From NCBI GenBank assembly GCA_018400955.1, contig JAGYLH010000024.1, forward strand, positions 1-38,304: DNA of 38,304 nt. The letters are read 5' to 3'. Under the pieces are notes generated by a model that did no database searches, had not been told where the DNA came from, and saw nothing but the letters and a program-made list of their open reading frames with translations. Origin of the DNA: Bacteroidales bacterium (lineage in GTDB: Bacteria > Bacteroidota > Bacteroidia > Bacteroidales > F082). This document shows positions 16,388-24,558 of this stretch, in pieces; within the stretch, counting starts at the first letter, position 1, and every line of letters begins with the position of its first letter. The translations under genes were made by a program, and so were the position numbers.

Positions 16388-16457
16388 GGCGAGGTAGTCT
16401 CGTCAGCATGACGAGACGTCGGATTCATATCCTCCAGTTGGCGGACACGAGTTCTGG
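16388..16457 (+). pseudogene. Degenerate tRNA(CAT) copy 1 with two palindromic insertions
   Basis: The first 10 bases (GGCGAGGTAG) and the anticodon segment GTCGGATTCATA are identical to the intact tRNA at 16469, as is the preceding AAAAT. In place of the D-arm there is a hairpin (GTCTCGTCA-GCA-TGACGAGAC, 16397-16417). Immediately after the anticodon loop is TCCTCCAGTTGGCGGA (16430-16445), a degenerate copy of the 16-bp palindrome seen at 16628. GAGTTCT of the T-arm is recognisable, but no closing acceptor strand follows. It cannot fold as a normal tRNA. Confidence 0.75.
16397..16417. repeat. Palindromic element type A (9-bp stem) inside tRNA copy 1
   Basis: GTCTCGTCA and TGACGAGAC are perfect reverse complements around GCA. 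The element replaces the D-arm of the tRNA-like sequence. It has no other copy in this window that I can see. Confidence 0.7.
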
Positions 16458-16468
16458 AAATTTAAAAT

Positions 16469-16542
16469 GGCGAGGTAGCTCAGTTGGTTAGAGCGTCGGA
16501 TTCATAACCCGGAGGTCCCGAGTTCAATTCTCGGTCTCGCTA
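16469..16542 (+). tRNA. tRNA-Met (anticodon CAT)
   Basis: This is a complete cloverleaf of 74 bases. The acceptor GGCGAGG pairs with TCTCGCT (G-T at both ends), and the D-stem is GCTC/GAGC with loop AGTTGGTTA. The anticodon loop is TTCATAA, with one A-C mismatch at the base of the loop. The variable loop is AGGTC, and the T-arm is CCGAG/CTCGG with loop TTCAATT; the discriminator is A. CCA is not encoded. G1-T72 argues against an initiator tRNA, which has a C1-A72 mismatch; elongator Met is most likely. A CAT anticodon modified to lysidine (Ile2) cannot be excluded by eye. Confidence 0.9.
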
Positions 16543-16552
16543 CAATACAAAC

Positions 16553-16588
16553 AAGACTGTCAACCACAAGTATGGCAGTCTTTTTTTT
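16553..16588 (+). terminator. Terminator after the tRNA
   Basis: AAGACTGTCA pairs with TGGCAGTCTT (one wobble), then T8. A related but degraded sequence (TTGTTACCAAAAGTGATGAC then T8) follows the third tRNA copy at ~16670-16692, supporting duplication of a tRNA-plus-terminator unit. Confidence 0.8.
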
Positions 16589-16591
16589 GTA

Positions 16592-16656
16592 TTGGATTCA
16601 TATCCAACAGTTGGCTGACCCGAGTTCTCCGCCAGCTGGCGGACTCGGTCTCGCTA
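16592..16656 (+). pseudogene. Degenerate tRNA(CAT) copy 2: 3' half with two palindromic insertions
   Basis: It begins at TTGGATTCATA, equal to the anticodon region of the intact tRNA. TCCAACAGTTGGCTGA (16603-16618, a degenerate palindrome) sits exactly where copy 1 carries its insertion. CCCGAGTTC is followed by a perfect 16-bp palindrome TCCGCCAGCTGGCGGA (16628-16643), then CTCGGTCTCGCTA, the intact T-arm 3' strand and acceptor strand. The 5' half of the tRNA is missing. A weak hairpin with T8 follows at 16677-16692. Confidence 0.75.
16628..16643. repeat. Palindromic element type B, perfect 16-bp copy in a tRNA T-loop
   Basis: TCCGCCAGCTGGCGGA is its own reverse complement. It replaces the AATT of the T-loop in the degenerate tRNA. 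Related copies are TCCTCCAGTTGGCGGA (16430), TCCAACAGTTGGCTGA (16603) and the TCCGCC...GGCGGA core at 9872-9897. Confidence 0.75.
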
Positions 16657-16723
16657 CAAGAAAAAAGCTTGTTACCAAAAGTGATGACTTTTTTTTATTT
16701 CCCTAAAATATAATCCATTTCCT

Positions 16724-16731
16724 TAATTTTG
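16724..16731 (+). promoter_or_regulatory. -7 promoter element (TAATTTTG) of the glycoside hydrolase gene
   Basis: TAATTTTG matches TAnnTTTG and lies 24 bases before the ATG at 16756. The -33 position holds only ATTTCC, so the upstream box is weak. Confidence 0.55.
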
Positions 16732-16755
16732 CGTTGTATCCACCAAATTCAGCAT

Positions 16756-18948
16756 ATGCATACCCTGCGATTATCAATCCTTCTTTTTGCAATAAGCCTA
16801 TTTAGTGTTCAAGCCCAATACAATCCAGATGCCGGAAGAATTGCTTCCTATGGTGAAAATGCAAACTAAGCGCAAGCTCAGGCAACAATGGCAACTTGTG
16901 CGCGATAACAACCACCATACGTATTGGGAATCGGATGCTGCCCTTGCCTTCAGGCTATATCAGTCGTACTGATTTAAAACCTGTTCCCGCAAAATGCTTC
17001 AAAAATTGTTTCATTTAGTAACAAGGCCGTTGATGGTGATTTGAACACTATGGAACACTATAAAGTTTTAAATGGCGATGGGATGGTGATATCTGAAATC
17101 ATGTTCGATCAACCCACACCTCTTAGCCTGATTTCCATCAAAGCCCAGGTGGAGGCTTCCTTAAAATTATTTGGCCTGATAAATGATCAAGTTGTTGAGC
17201 TGGGCGACTACCTTCCTGCAGAGAACTACAGCCTCAAAGCTTTGAAGCCAGCAGAGAATCAAAAATTTGAATCCCTTATATTGGCCAGCTCCTTCCCCCT
17301 TTGGTCTGTTTGAAATTGCAGCACTAAGATTACCCATTTGAAGTATATTCAGTTCGATTTTGGCAAGCCGGTTCCCGTAAATTCAGGTCTATACCCGTCA
17401 TTTAAACGGAACGCATATTAGGGAAGTTATATACTGGTGCAGCTAGATGGTAAATGGTTTCACCTTGCCACTTTAACTCCAATGCTATTCCCCTGTTGCC
17501 TGTGGTGCTGGAGCAAAGATATATGCTCAGGTATATTCGGGTTGTTCATCAGATTGAGCTACAGGATTATGCCAAAGCCGCCAATGGGAATTGATGGTTT
17601 TATGACCGGCACGTGGCTTTCAGGGCAACCTATCCGCTGCTTTCTAACAGCAAACCACTGGCTGGCGCTTGGGCGTTAATGGCTTATGGGGATGGGGCTA
17701 CAATACTTATAGCGACAACAACAACCTCCCCCGAAGGTGAGGAGCGCTACCGTTTCGCAAACAAGCCGGCAAGGCGCGCAATTATCATGAAATAACAGGA
17801 TGTGAACAATCCAAAACAGCAAGTAAATTATGCAGAAATGGCTGCCGGAAGGCACTACCCTTGCAGGATTGAGAAAACTAGTGGGATGAGAATACCGTGT
17901 TTGGAAACAAGCTGGTTTGGAAGTATCGGCTACCGTTATGTTTGATCAAAAAACTGTCCCCGACCTGAGCTGGGGCGATGTTGACAAAATGCATTTAATT
18001 ATGCCAAAAATTTCTCAATAGCATTTTGGGAACAATAAGTTGGTATCCCTTATGGAAGCAGGCAACGAACCCTGGGACTACCCACAGGGATTTTACGCTT
18101 CATTGTTGCATGGTTTCGCCAAGGGCGCAAAGCAGGGAAATCCGCAGATGAAAATAATTCCGGCTGCATTTCAAGCCACTTTCAGGATGAACGAAGGGCA
18201 CGAGTATAACAATTATATAGGAGGCAATATCCATGCAGCTACCCTCCCCTATTTGGACGGCCTGAATGCCCATTTTTATTCCCATACCTTTAATGAACAA
18301 GGCATCAGGGTGAGCGTTCACCCGGAGGACCCGCGCTCGGGCTTGCATGGTATCCGCAATATGATCCGGTATAGGGATGCAAATCTACCTGCTAAGCCTG
18401 TTCATATAACAGAATATGGCTACGACAGCGATGGCGGTGGCGAAAATTGCATGCACAGCGAGTGTGTGAGCGAATTGCAGCAGGCTGCATGGGGCATCAG
18501 GGCTGCCATATTATTACTGCGCTATGGTGCTGAGGATGTTTTCTGGTATTTTTTCGCCAACGAGTTTACGGCCCCTGTATTACACAGCCGTTCAGGACTA
18601 ACAGGCTCAATCAACAAGGACTTCAAACCCAAGCTTGCCTATTATGCCTTTGCTAATTTGGTTAGCCAGATTGGCCCATTTTACCTGCATGATATACTTC
18701 ACGAAACAGAACTCGCCTATGTTTATAGGTTTAAAAACAAACAGACAGCGGAACAATATATTATGGCCTGGCGACCTGTTGGAGGCGATCCTTCGCAGGT
18801 GCAAACCATGCTGCTGCAATTACCTGCCCCACCAAAGGCTTACGCATTACTTGATGGAAATGAAAGCATAAAATGGGTTCCGCTTAATAATACTTCCAGC
18901 CTAGTTGATATACCCTTGAGCGGCATCCCGATGCTTATCAGGTTCTAG
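16756..18948 (+). pseudogene. Secreted clan GH-A-like glycoside hydrolase, multiply frameshifted
   Basis: It begins with a signal peptide (MHTLRLSILLFAISLFSVQA-Q) and then a discoidin-like stretch (GRIASYGENAN, LSASSGNNGNL, DNNHHTYWESDAALP) spread over shifted frames. The frame at 17041-17313 continues with a beta-rich ancillary domain. Fragments such as NGLWGWGYNTYSDNNN appear near 17660-17730. The intact C-terminal frame (18040-18948, 302 residues) carries EAGNEPWDYP, the acid/base Glu of GH-A TIM barrels (N-E-P), and VHITEYGYDSDGG, a nucleophile-like Glu. It ends with a small beta domain (VDIPLSGIPMLIRF). I cannot assign the GH family; substrate unknown. Most breaks fit missing single bases in short runs, so the gene may be intact in the organism. 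Expected location is periplasmic or surface. Confidence 0.6.
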
Positions 18949-19022
18949 TTTTTTGAAAGTGTTGTTACCAAATAAACCTAAAAAGCCGTATCTTCGAAAG
19001 TTGAAAATCAAAAATCATACCC

Positions 19023-21113
19023 ATGAAAAAATTAGTTGCCTTTTTATCCATTGCCATAGTCATTGGCTTGGTATCCTGCGAGCAGGAAGCGCAAGAACAG
19101 CCCAAAAACCTGGCTGAAATTGCCCAAAACAAAACACTCGAAAGCGAAATCATGACGCCTGAAGTCCTTTGGACATTTGGTAGGCTCGGTGCTGTGGACC
19201 TATCCCCTGACAAGCAAACGCTGGTTTATAGTGTTACATATTTTGATATAACCGAAAACCACTCACGAACTGATCTTTACACCATAAAAGTGGATGGCAG
19301 TGATCAAAAGCGTATTACGATGACAAAGGTGAATGAATCCAGCCCCACCTGGCGGCCTGACGGACAAAAGATCGGCTTTATTTCCAATGAAAGCGGCAGC
19401 AGGCAGCTTTGGGAGATGGATTCCGATGGCAACAACAGGAAACAAATCAGCCAAATTGAAGGAGGAATTAATTCATTTAAATATGCGCCTGATCAAAGTC
19501 GTATCCTTTTCACGGCCATGGTAAAAGTGAACCCTACAGTTAGGGATAAACATCCCGACCTGCCCCAAACAAGCGGACGCATCATGAATGACTTAATGTA
19601 CAGGCATTGGGATCATTGGGTGGATGATCTCAGCCATATATTTGTTGCCGATTATGACGGCGAAAGGGTAAGCAATGCCATCGATATTATGGAAGGCGAG
19701 CCATGGGAATCACCCTTAAGACCTTTTGGTGGTATGGAACAAATTACCTGGAGCCCTGATAGCGAAAGTATCGTATATACAGCCCGAAAGAAAACCGGCT
19801 TGGATTACAGCATTTCGACCAATTCTGATTTGTATCAATACAATCTTGCCTCCGGACAAACAACAAATCTTACTGCTGGCATGATGGGGTATGATGTGAA
19901 CCCGAAGTTTTCGCCCGATGGCAGTTATATTGCCTGGCAGAGCATGGAGCGCGATGGATATGAATCGGACAGAAACCGCTTGTTTGTGATGGGCCTTGAA
20001 AATGGTAAAAAAACAGAATTCACCGAAGGCTTTGACCAGAATGTGTACGATTTTGATTGGTCCGATGACAACAAAAGTATTCACCTGACCAGTATCTGGC
20101 ATGGTTTATCCCAAATTTATAAGCTTGACCCAGTGGACAAAAGTATTTCTCAACTTACTAAAGGTATTCATAATTTCACTTCAGTGATTGATGCTGGTGA
20201 CAAGCTCATTGGCGGACTGATGTCGATGAGTAAACCAGCTGAGCTTTACACTGTTGACAAACAGACTGGTGAGCATCAACAGCTTACGACAATTAATGGT
20301 AATCTCCTTGGTCAGTTAAAATTTGGAAAGGTGGAATCGCGCTGGATCACCACATCCGACAACAAGCAAATGCTTACCTGGATTATTTATCCACCCAATT
20401 TTGACCCCGACAAAAGCTATCCTGCCCTATTGTATTGTCAGGGCGGGCCGCAAAGTACTGTAAGTCAGTTCTGGTCGTTTCGCTGGAATTTCCAGATGAT
20501 GGCAGCCAATGATTATATTATTGTTGCGCCCAACAGACGTGGTGTTCCCGGATTTGGACAGGAATGGAATGAGCAGATCAGCGGGGACTATGGCGGACAG
20601 AATATGCTCGACTATCTTTCGGCTATCGACGAGATGAAAAAGGAGCCCTATATTGATGAAAACCGCTTAGGGGCAGTGGGTGCTAGTTATGGTGGTTATT
20701 CCGTATTCTGGCTTGCAGGTAACCACAACAAACGTTTTAAAGCTTTTATAGCACACAACGGGATATTCAATTTTGAGGCCCAATATACTGAAACAGAAGA
20801 GATGTGGTTTGCTAATTGGGATTATGGTGGCGCCTATTGGGATTTCGACAATGAAGTGGCACAACGTTCCTATGCGAGTTCACCACATCGCTTTGTGCAA
20901 AACTGGGACACACCAATGTTGGTTATTCACAGCGAACTGGACTACCGGATTGTCGCTTCACAAGGCATGAGCGCATTCAATGCAGCTGTTTTACGCGGTG
21001 TTCCTGCGCAATATCTTTATTTTCCTGATGAGAATCACTGGGTGCTGAGTGCGCAGAATGGAATATTGTGGCAGCGTACTTTTTACGAATGGTTGGATAA
21101 GTGGTTGAAATAG
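19023..21113 (+). CDS. S9-family serine peptidase (dipeptidyl-peptidase 5-like), lipoprotein
   Basis: This 696-residue protein has a lipoprotein signal peptide (MKKLVAFLSIAIVIGLVSC, Cys at 19). The N-terminal ~420 residues are a TolB/WD40-like propeller with repeats such as SPTWRPDGQKIGF, TWSPDSESIVY and KFSPDGSYIAW. The C-terminal alpha/beta hydrolase has nucleophile GASYGG (Ser ~555), ELDYR (Asp ~640) and ENHW (His ~672), plus a YCQGGPQ oxyanion-region motif. DPP5-type enzymes release dipeptides from the N-terminus of oligopeptides in the periplasm. A TATCTTCG element at 18989-18996 is a near match to the -7 box. It converges on the TonB receptor gene across a shared palindromic terminator. 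Confidence 0.92.
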   Translation: MKKLVAFLSIAIVIGLVSCEQEAQEQPKNLAEIAQNKTLESEIMTPEVLWTFGRLGAVDLSPDKQTLVYSVTYFDITENHSRTDLYTIKVDGSDQKRITMTKVNESSPTWRPDGQKIGFISNESGSRQLWEMDSDGNNRKQISQIEGGINSFKYAPDQSRILFTAMVKVNPTVRDKHPDLPQTSGRIMNDLMYRHWDHWVDDLSHIFVADYDGERVSNAIDIMEGEPWESPLRPFGGMEQITWSPDSESIVYTARKKTGLDYSISTNSDLYQYNLASGQTTNLTAGMMGYDVNPKFSPDGSYIAWQSMERDGYESDRNRLFVMGLENGKKTEFTEGFDQNVYDFDWSDDNKSIHLTSIWHGLSQIYKLDPVDKSISQLTKGIHNFTSVIDAGDKLIGGLMSMSKPAELYTVDKQTGEHQQLTTINGNLLGQLKFGKVESRWITTSDNKQMLTWIIYPPNFDPDKSYPALLYCQGGPQSTVSQFWSFRWNFQMMAANDYIIVAPNRRGVPGFGQEWNEQISGDYGGQNMLDYLSAIDEMKKEPYIDENRLGAVGASYGGYSVFWLAGNHNKRFKAFIAHNGIFNFEAQYTETEEMWFANWDYGGAYWDFDNEVAQRSYASSPHRFVQNWDTPMLVIHSELDYRIVASQGMSAFNAAVLRGVPAQYLYFPDENHWVLSAQNGILWQRTFYEWLDKWLK

Positions 21114-21125
21114 CGTTTTTAAATA

Positions 21126-21172
21126 GACCTAACAGGTTTTACAAACCTGTTAGGTCTTAAACCTGTTAGGTC
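21126..21172. terminator. Bidirectional hairpin between convergent genes, with an extra half-copy
   Basis: GACCTAACAGGTTT and AAACCTGTTAGGTC form a perfect 14-bp stem around TAC (21126-21156), and AAACCTGTTAGGTC is repeated at 21159-21172. This lets two alternative hairpins form. It lies between the stops of the peptidase (21113, plus) and the receptor (21178, minus). T-runs flank both sides. Confidence 0.8.
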
Positions 21173-21177
21173 TGTTT

Positions 21178-23581
21178 TTAAAATTCAACCATGATCCCTA
21201 TAGTAGGTAAAACAGTACCAGAAGTATTGGGGATTTGCCTTAAACTGTAGCGGCTGCCATTTTCCAGCAAAACAAAATTACCTTGCGCATCCTTCTCGCG
21301 CAGTACATTGTCCTGAAATTTTGCCTGAAAATTATAAACATTTTGGATGTCCATATAAAGCATGAGCGACCATTTATCAAAGAAATATTTTTTATCCACC
21401 CTTAAGTCAAGTTGATGATAAGGCGAATACCTTTCCTGATTTAGGCGGTTGAAGTCAAAATAAGGACCACCGAGCGCATCCCAGGCAGGTACAAGTGCAG
21501 AAGTCTCCAAATCGTATGGCGTATAGGGCAATCCGCCGTCAAAGCGCCATTTCAGGCCAGCGATCCAGTTTCTTTTAAAGCTTTTGGTAGCTGTTAAAAC
21601 CAGGATATTCCTGAAATCCCAGCTCGAGGGAATAAGTTCGCCATCACGGTTCGAGAACTCGCTTTTTACAAAAGTGTAGGTGAGAATCATATTGAAGCCA
21701 TTGCGCAATTTGGTGCGGTTGAGTACTTCAAAGCCATATGCCCTGCCCGTACTTGTTGAAGTCACCTCTTCGGCACCTAGCACGCCAAAATCGGCACCTG
21801 CATTGGCCAGGCTGATGGAATCACGTACCGAAAATGGATAATTGTTATAATCCTTTCGGAAAACCTCCACCGAGAAAAATACATCTTCACGCGGAATAAA
21901 CTGCAAACCGCCATTGTAGTGGTTGGCCCCAATGTATTTGAGTTCATTTTCCTTATTAACCAAATCACCGGCATTGTTTCTGAATCCCAGCGTGGTATAG
22001 GCCGGTAATTGGTAATACCTGCCGATGCTTCCCGTAAGTGCCCATTTTTCAGTCAGCACATAAGAGGTGGAAATTCGGGGTGATAGTTGATCCAATGGAT
22101 TGAGCATGGAGGCTGAGTAGGTATTGAAATCGGTGCGAACACCTGCTGAAACCGTCAGTCGCTCGTTGAGCAGTGTTCGGCTGAGTTGTGCAGATCCGGC
22201 AAATTTAAATAGGTCGAGGGCCGAATTGTAGTCGATCTGAATGAGATCATTACCCACATACAACTGCTGCAAGGTGGTATTTTCATATTTGGCAAATTCT
22301 GAACCAAGTGTATAAACGAATTTGTAATCGCCAAAGCGGATGTTGTTCTCAAACCTGATTTTGTTTTCTATTTCGCGCGAAACATAATCAAGCGAGCGTG
22401 GCCTGCTTTCGTCATTGTTTGGATATTTGTAGCTGGTATTGTTTAGCATATTTCGGCTCACAACCAATGTTTGAAAGCTGTTGGGTTTAAAATGCTTATA
22501 AACAGCACCTATGGCATAGCTCCATTGTTCGTTCACGGGAAGAAAAGTCAGGATATATTCCTGGTCTTCTGTTGGGTTCTCTATCCCAAGGTTCAGTTTA
22601 AACTGGTCGAGTGCTCCGATACTCACGATGGTAAGCTCATTATTTTTATCGAATCTGGTTTTCCATTTAAGCTGATAATCATTAAAAGTAGGCAGGAACG
22701 GCAGCCCGATTACATCAAAAAGGAATTGGAGATAGGATCGGCGGACTGAGAGTATATAACTTGATTTTTCGCCGACTGGCCCATCAGCTGTAAGGCTCAA
22801 CTCCGAAGCGCCTACACTGGCCCTAAAGCGGTTACGTTCCTTATTGCCTTCGGTTTGTACGAATTCAAAAACACCACTCAGGGCATCTCCCCTGCTGGCA
22901 GGAAAAGCACCGGAATAAAAATCAACGCTGCTGATAAAGTCTGCAGTTCAGGATGCCAACAGCGCCGCCTGAAGACCCTTGTGTGGCAAAATGGTTGATG
23001 GTGGGTATTTCGATACCATCCAGGTAAAAACTGGTTTCGCTGGGCCCTCCTCCCCTGATGATAATATCGTTGCGAAAACTCGGTGTGGCACCAACGCCTG
23101 GCAAAGATTGGATTACGCGCGAAATATCACGGTTACTTCCAGGGTTTGTCTCTATTTCTGACAAACCAAGTCGCTGCATGGAGAGCGGACTTTCCTCTGT
23201 ACGCATAAACGGGTTGGCACGCACTTCCACTTCTGCCAGCGCTACCCCGGCTGATTGCATCGCGATTTCAACAAAAGAAGGTTTCACATTGCTGAGCAAG
23301 ATTTCTGCAGAAGATTGGTTGCGATAGCCCACATACGTGGCTTCCAGAGTGATAAAACCAGGCTCAAGCCCTGTGATGCTAAACTTACCGTCAAAATCGG
23401 TGGTGGCACCAATACTGGTACCCTTCACCAATACATTGGCAAAAGGAAGTGGTTCGTTGTTGGTAGCATCAATCACTTTTCCATCGATACGGGCACCTTG
23501 GCCATATAATGTGTTGAAGGCTAAAGTTAAAAACAGGGAACCAATAAAGAATAAGGGTTTAAAATATTGAACAATTTTCAT
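21178..23581 (-). CDS. TonB-dependent outer-membrane receptor with carboxypeptidase-regulatory-like domain (one frameshift)
   Basis: Two frames make one receptor of ~801 residues. The first (from the ATG at 23581) has a signal peptide (MKIVQYFKPLFFIGSLFLTLA...YGQ), a CarboxypepD_reg-like domain (IDGKVIDATNNEPLPFANVLVKGTSIGATTDFDGKF) and a plug domain (SRVIQSLPGVGATPSFRNDIIIRGGGPSETSFYLDGIEIP). It ends in the wrong frame near 22948. The barrel continues in the second frame, with SVDFYSGAFPASRGDALSGVFEF across the junction and LSLTADGPVGEKSSYILSVRRSYLQFLF onward to a C-terminal hydrophobic ...GIMVEF. One extra base in CTGAACTGCAGAC (minus strand) explains the break. It lacks SusC-type hallmarks and no SusD partner is present. 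The ligand is unknown. It is 13 bases downstream of a lipoprotein gene in the same operon. Confidence 0.85.
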
Positions 23582-23594
23582 GATGTGTTTGGGC

Positions 23595-24359
23595 TTACCT
23601 GAATTCAACAATAATATTTTCAAAAATTTCCAAGGCAGTAGTAATGGAAGTCAAATCGGTGTACAACTTACCATTGGAACCATCATAATGGCCATGTCCT
23701 ATGGGGTTTAGGTGGTAAGTATTTTGGTTGTCACTTCTGTCTATCGACACTGCATAAATAAGTGAGGGCTGTGCCGAGGTACGGTAATTTGAATTTCCGG
23801 GGAACTTGTTATTTGTCCAGTAATCATTCCAGTCCCAAGGTTGGTTTACTTCCAGTAACAACCTGAACTTTTGGGGCAATTTATCTTCGGGAAAAACCTT
23901 GATCATTGATTTCCCGGGCGGTGTAGCGCCAGTATATGCATCAGGGTATGGCTTTTCTGATGTAGGAATATGGGCTACTGTACCATCAAAATTTTCTTTG
24001 CGGTTCAACCAATAGGGCAAAGCTGCCGGCCTGACCGCCTCACCGGGAACCTTTAGCCATTTCCCATCACCTGCATCTCCATAACGGTAATAGCCCGAAG
24101 CAATGGACTGGGTGACAAAAACAGTTTGAATTAGATTTGTCTCCATATCCTCCATCCAGATAGCAAAAGTAGGATAGTTGTGGTGTTTGCCCGGCTTGAG
24201 GCTGATGCTGAAGTGATCACCTGCATCATTATACACTTTCATAATGGTGGTCACATCATTTTCAATTGATTTAGATTGACGCGATGTTTGGCATGATTGC
24301 ATGCTGAGAAGCAATGCAATTAGGGCCAAGACAGGCATCACGAAAACTGGCTTTTTCAT
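23595..24359 (-). CDS. Lipoprotein upstream of the TonB receptor (possibly DUF2271-like)
   Basis: This 254-residue protein has a lipobox (MKKPVFVMPVLALIALLLSMQSC, Cys at 23). The mature part includes YPTFAIWMEDMETNLIQTVFVTQSIASGYYRYGDAG, which resembles the start of DUF2271 domains, and later WDWNDYWTNNKFPGNSNYRTSAQPSLIYAVSID. I hold the DUF2271 assignment weakly. It lies 13 bases upstream of the receptor and is cotranscribed with it, so it probably acts at the outer membrane on the same ligand or cofactor. It is separated from dnaN by about 200 bases containing the dnaN terminator. Confidence 0.65.
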   Translation of the reverse strand: MKKPVFVMPVLALIALLLSMQSCQTSRQSKSIENDVTTIMKVYNDAGDHFSISLKPGKHHNYPTFAIWMEDMETNLIQTVFVTQSIASGYYRYGDAGDGKWLKVPGEAVRPAALPYWLNRKENFDGTVAHIPTSEKPYPDAYTGATPPGKSMIKVFPEDKLPQKFRLLLEVNQPWDWNDYWTNNKFPGNSNYRTSAQPSLIYAVSIDRSDNQNTYHLNPIGHGHYDGSNGKLYTDLTSITTALEIFENIIVEFR

Positions 24360-24507
24360 AATGGGATTTGGTTTGAATGAACTTATAAATCTACAACAAA
24401 AAGCAATGCTTTTGGTTCAAAAGATTCAACATATTTTTTTAAGAAAAAATATTAATACAAATAATGGGGTTCACGGGCACAATGAATAATTATGCTTAAA
24501 ATAAAAT

Positions 24508-24536
24508 ACGGGCGGGGAGCTTTGCTCCCCGCCCGT
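24508..24536 (-). terminator. Terminator of dnaN
   Basis: On the minus strand ACGGGCGGGGAGC pairs with GCTCCCCGCCCGT (13 bp, loop of 3). It lies 22 bases after the dnaN stop, and an AT-rich stretch follows. Confidence 0.85.
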
Positions 24537-24558
24537 TCAATTCAAACAATTCAAGGGC

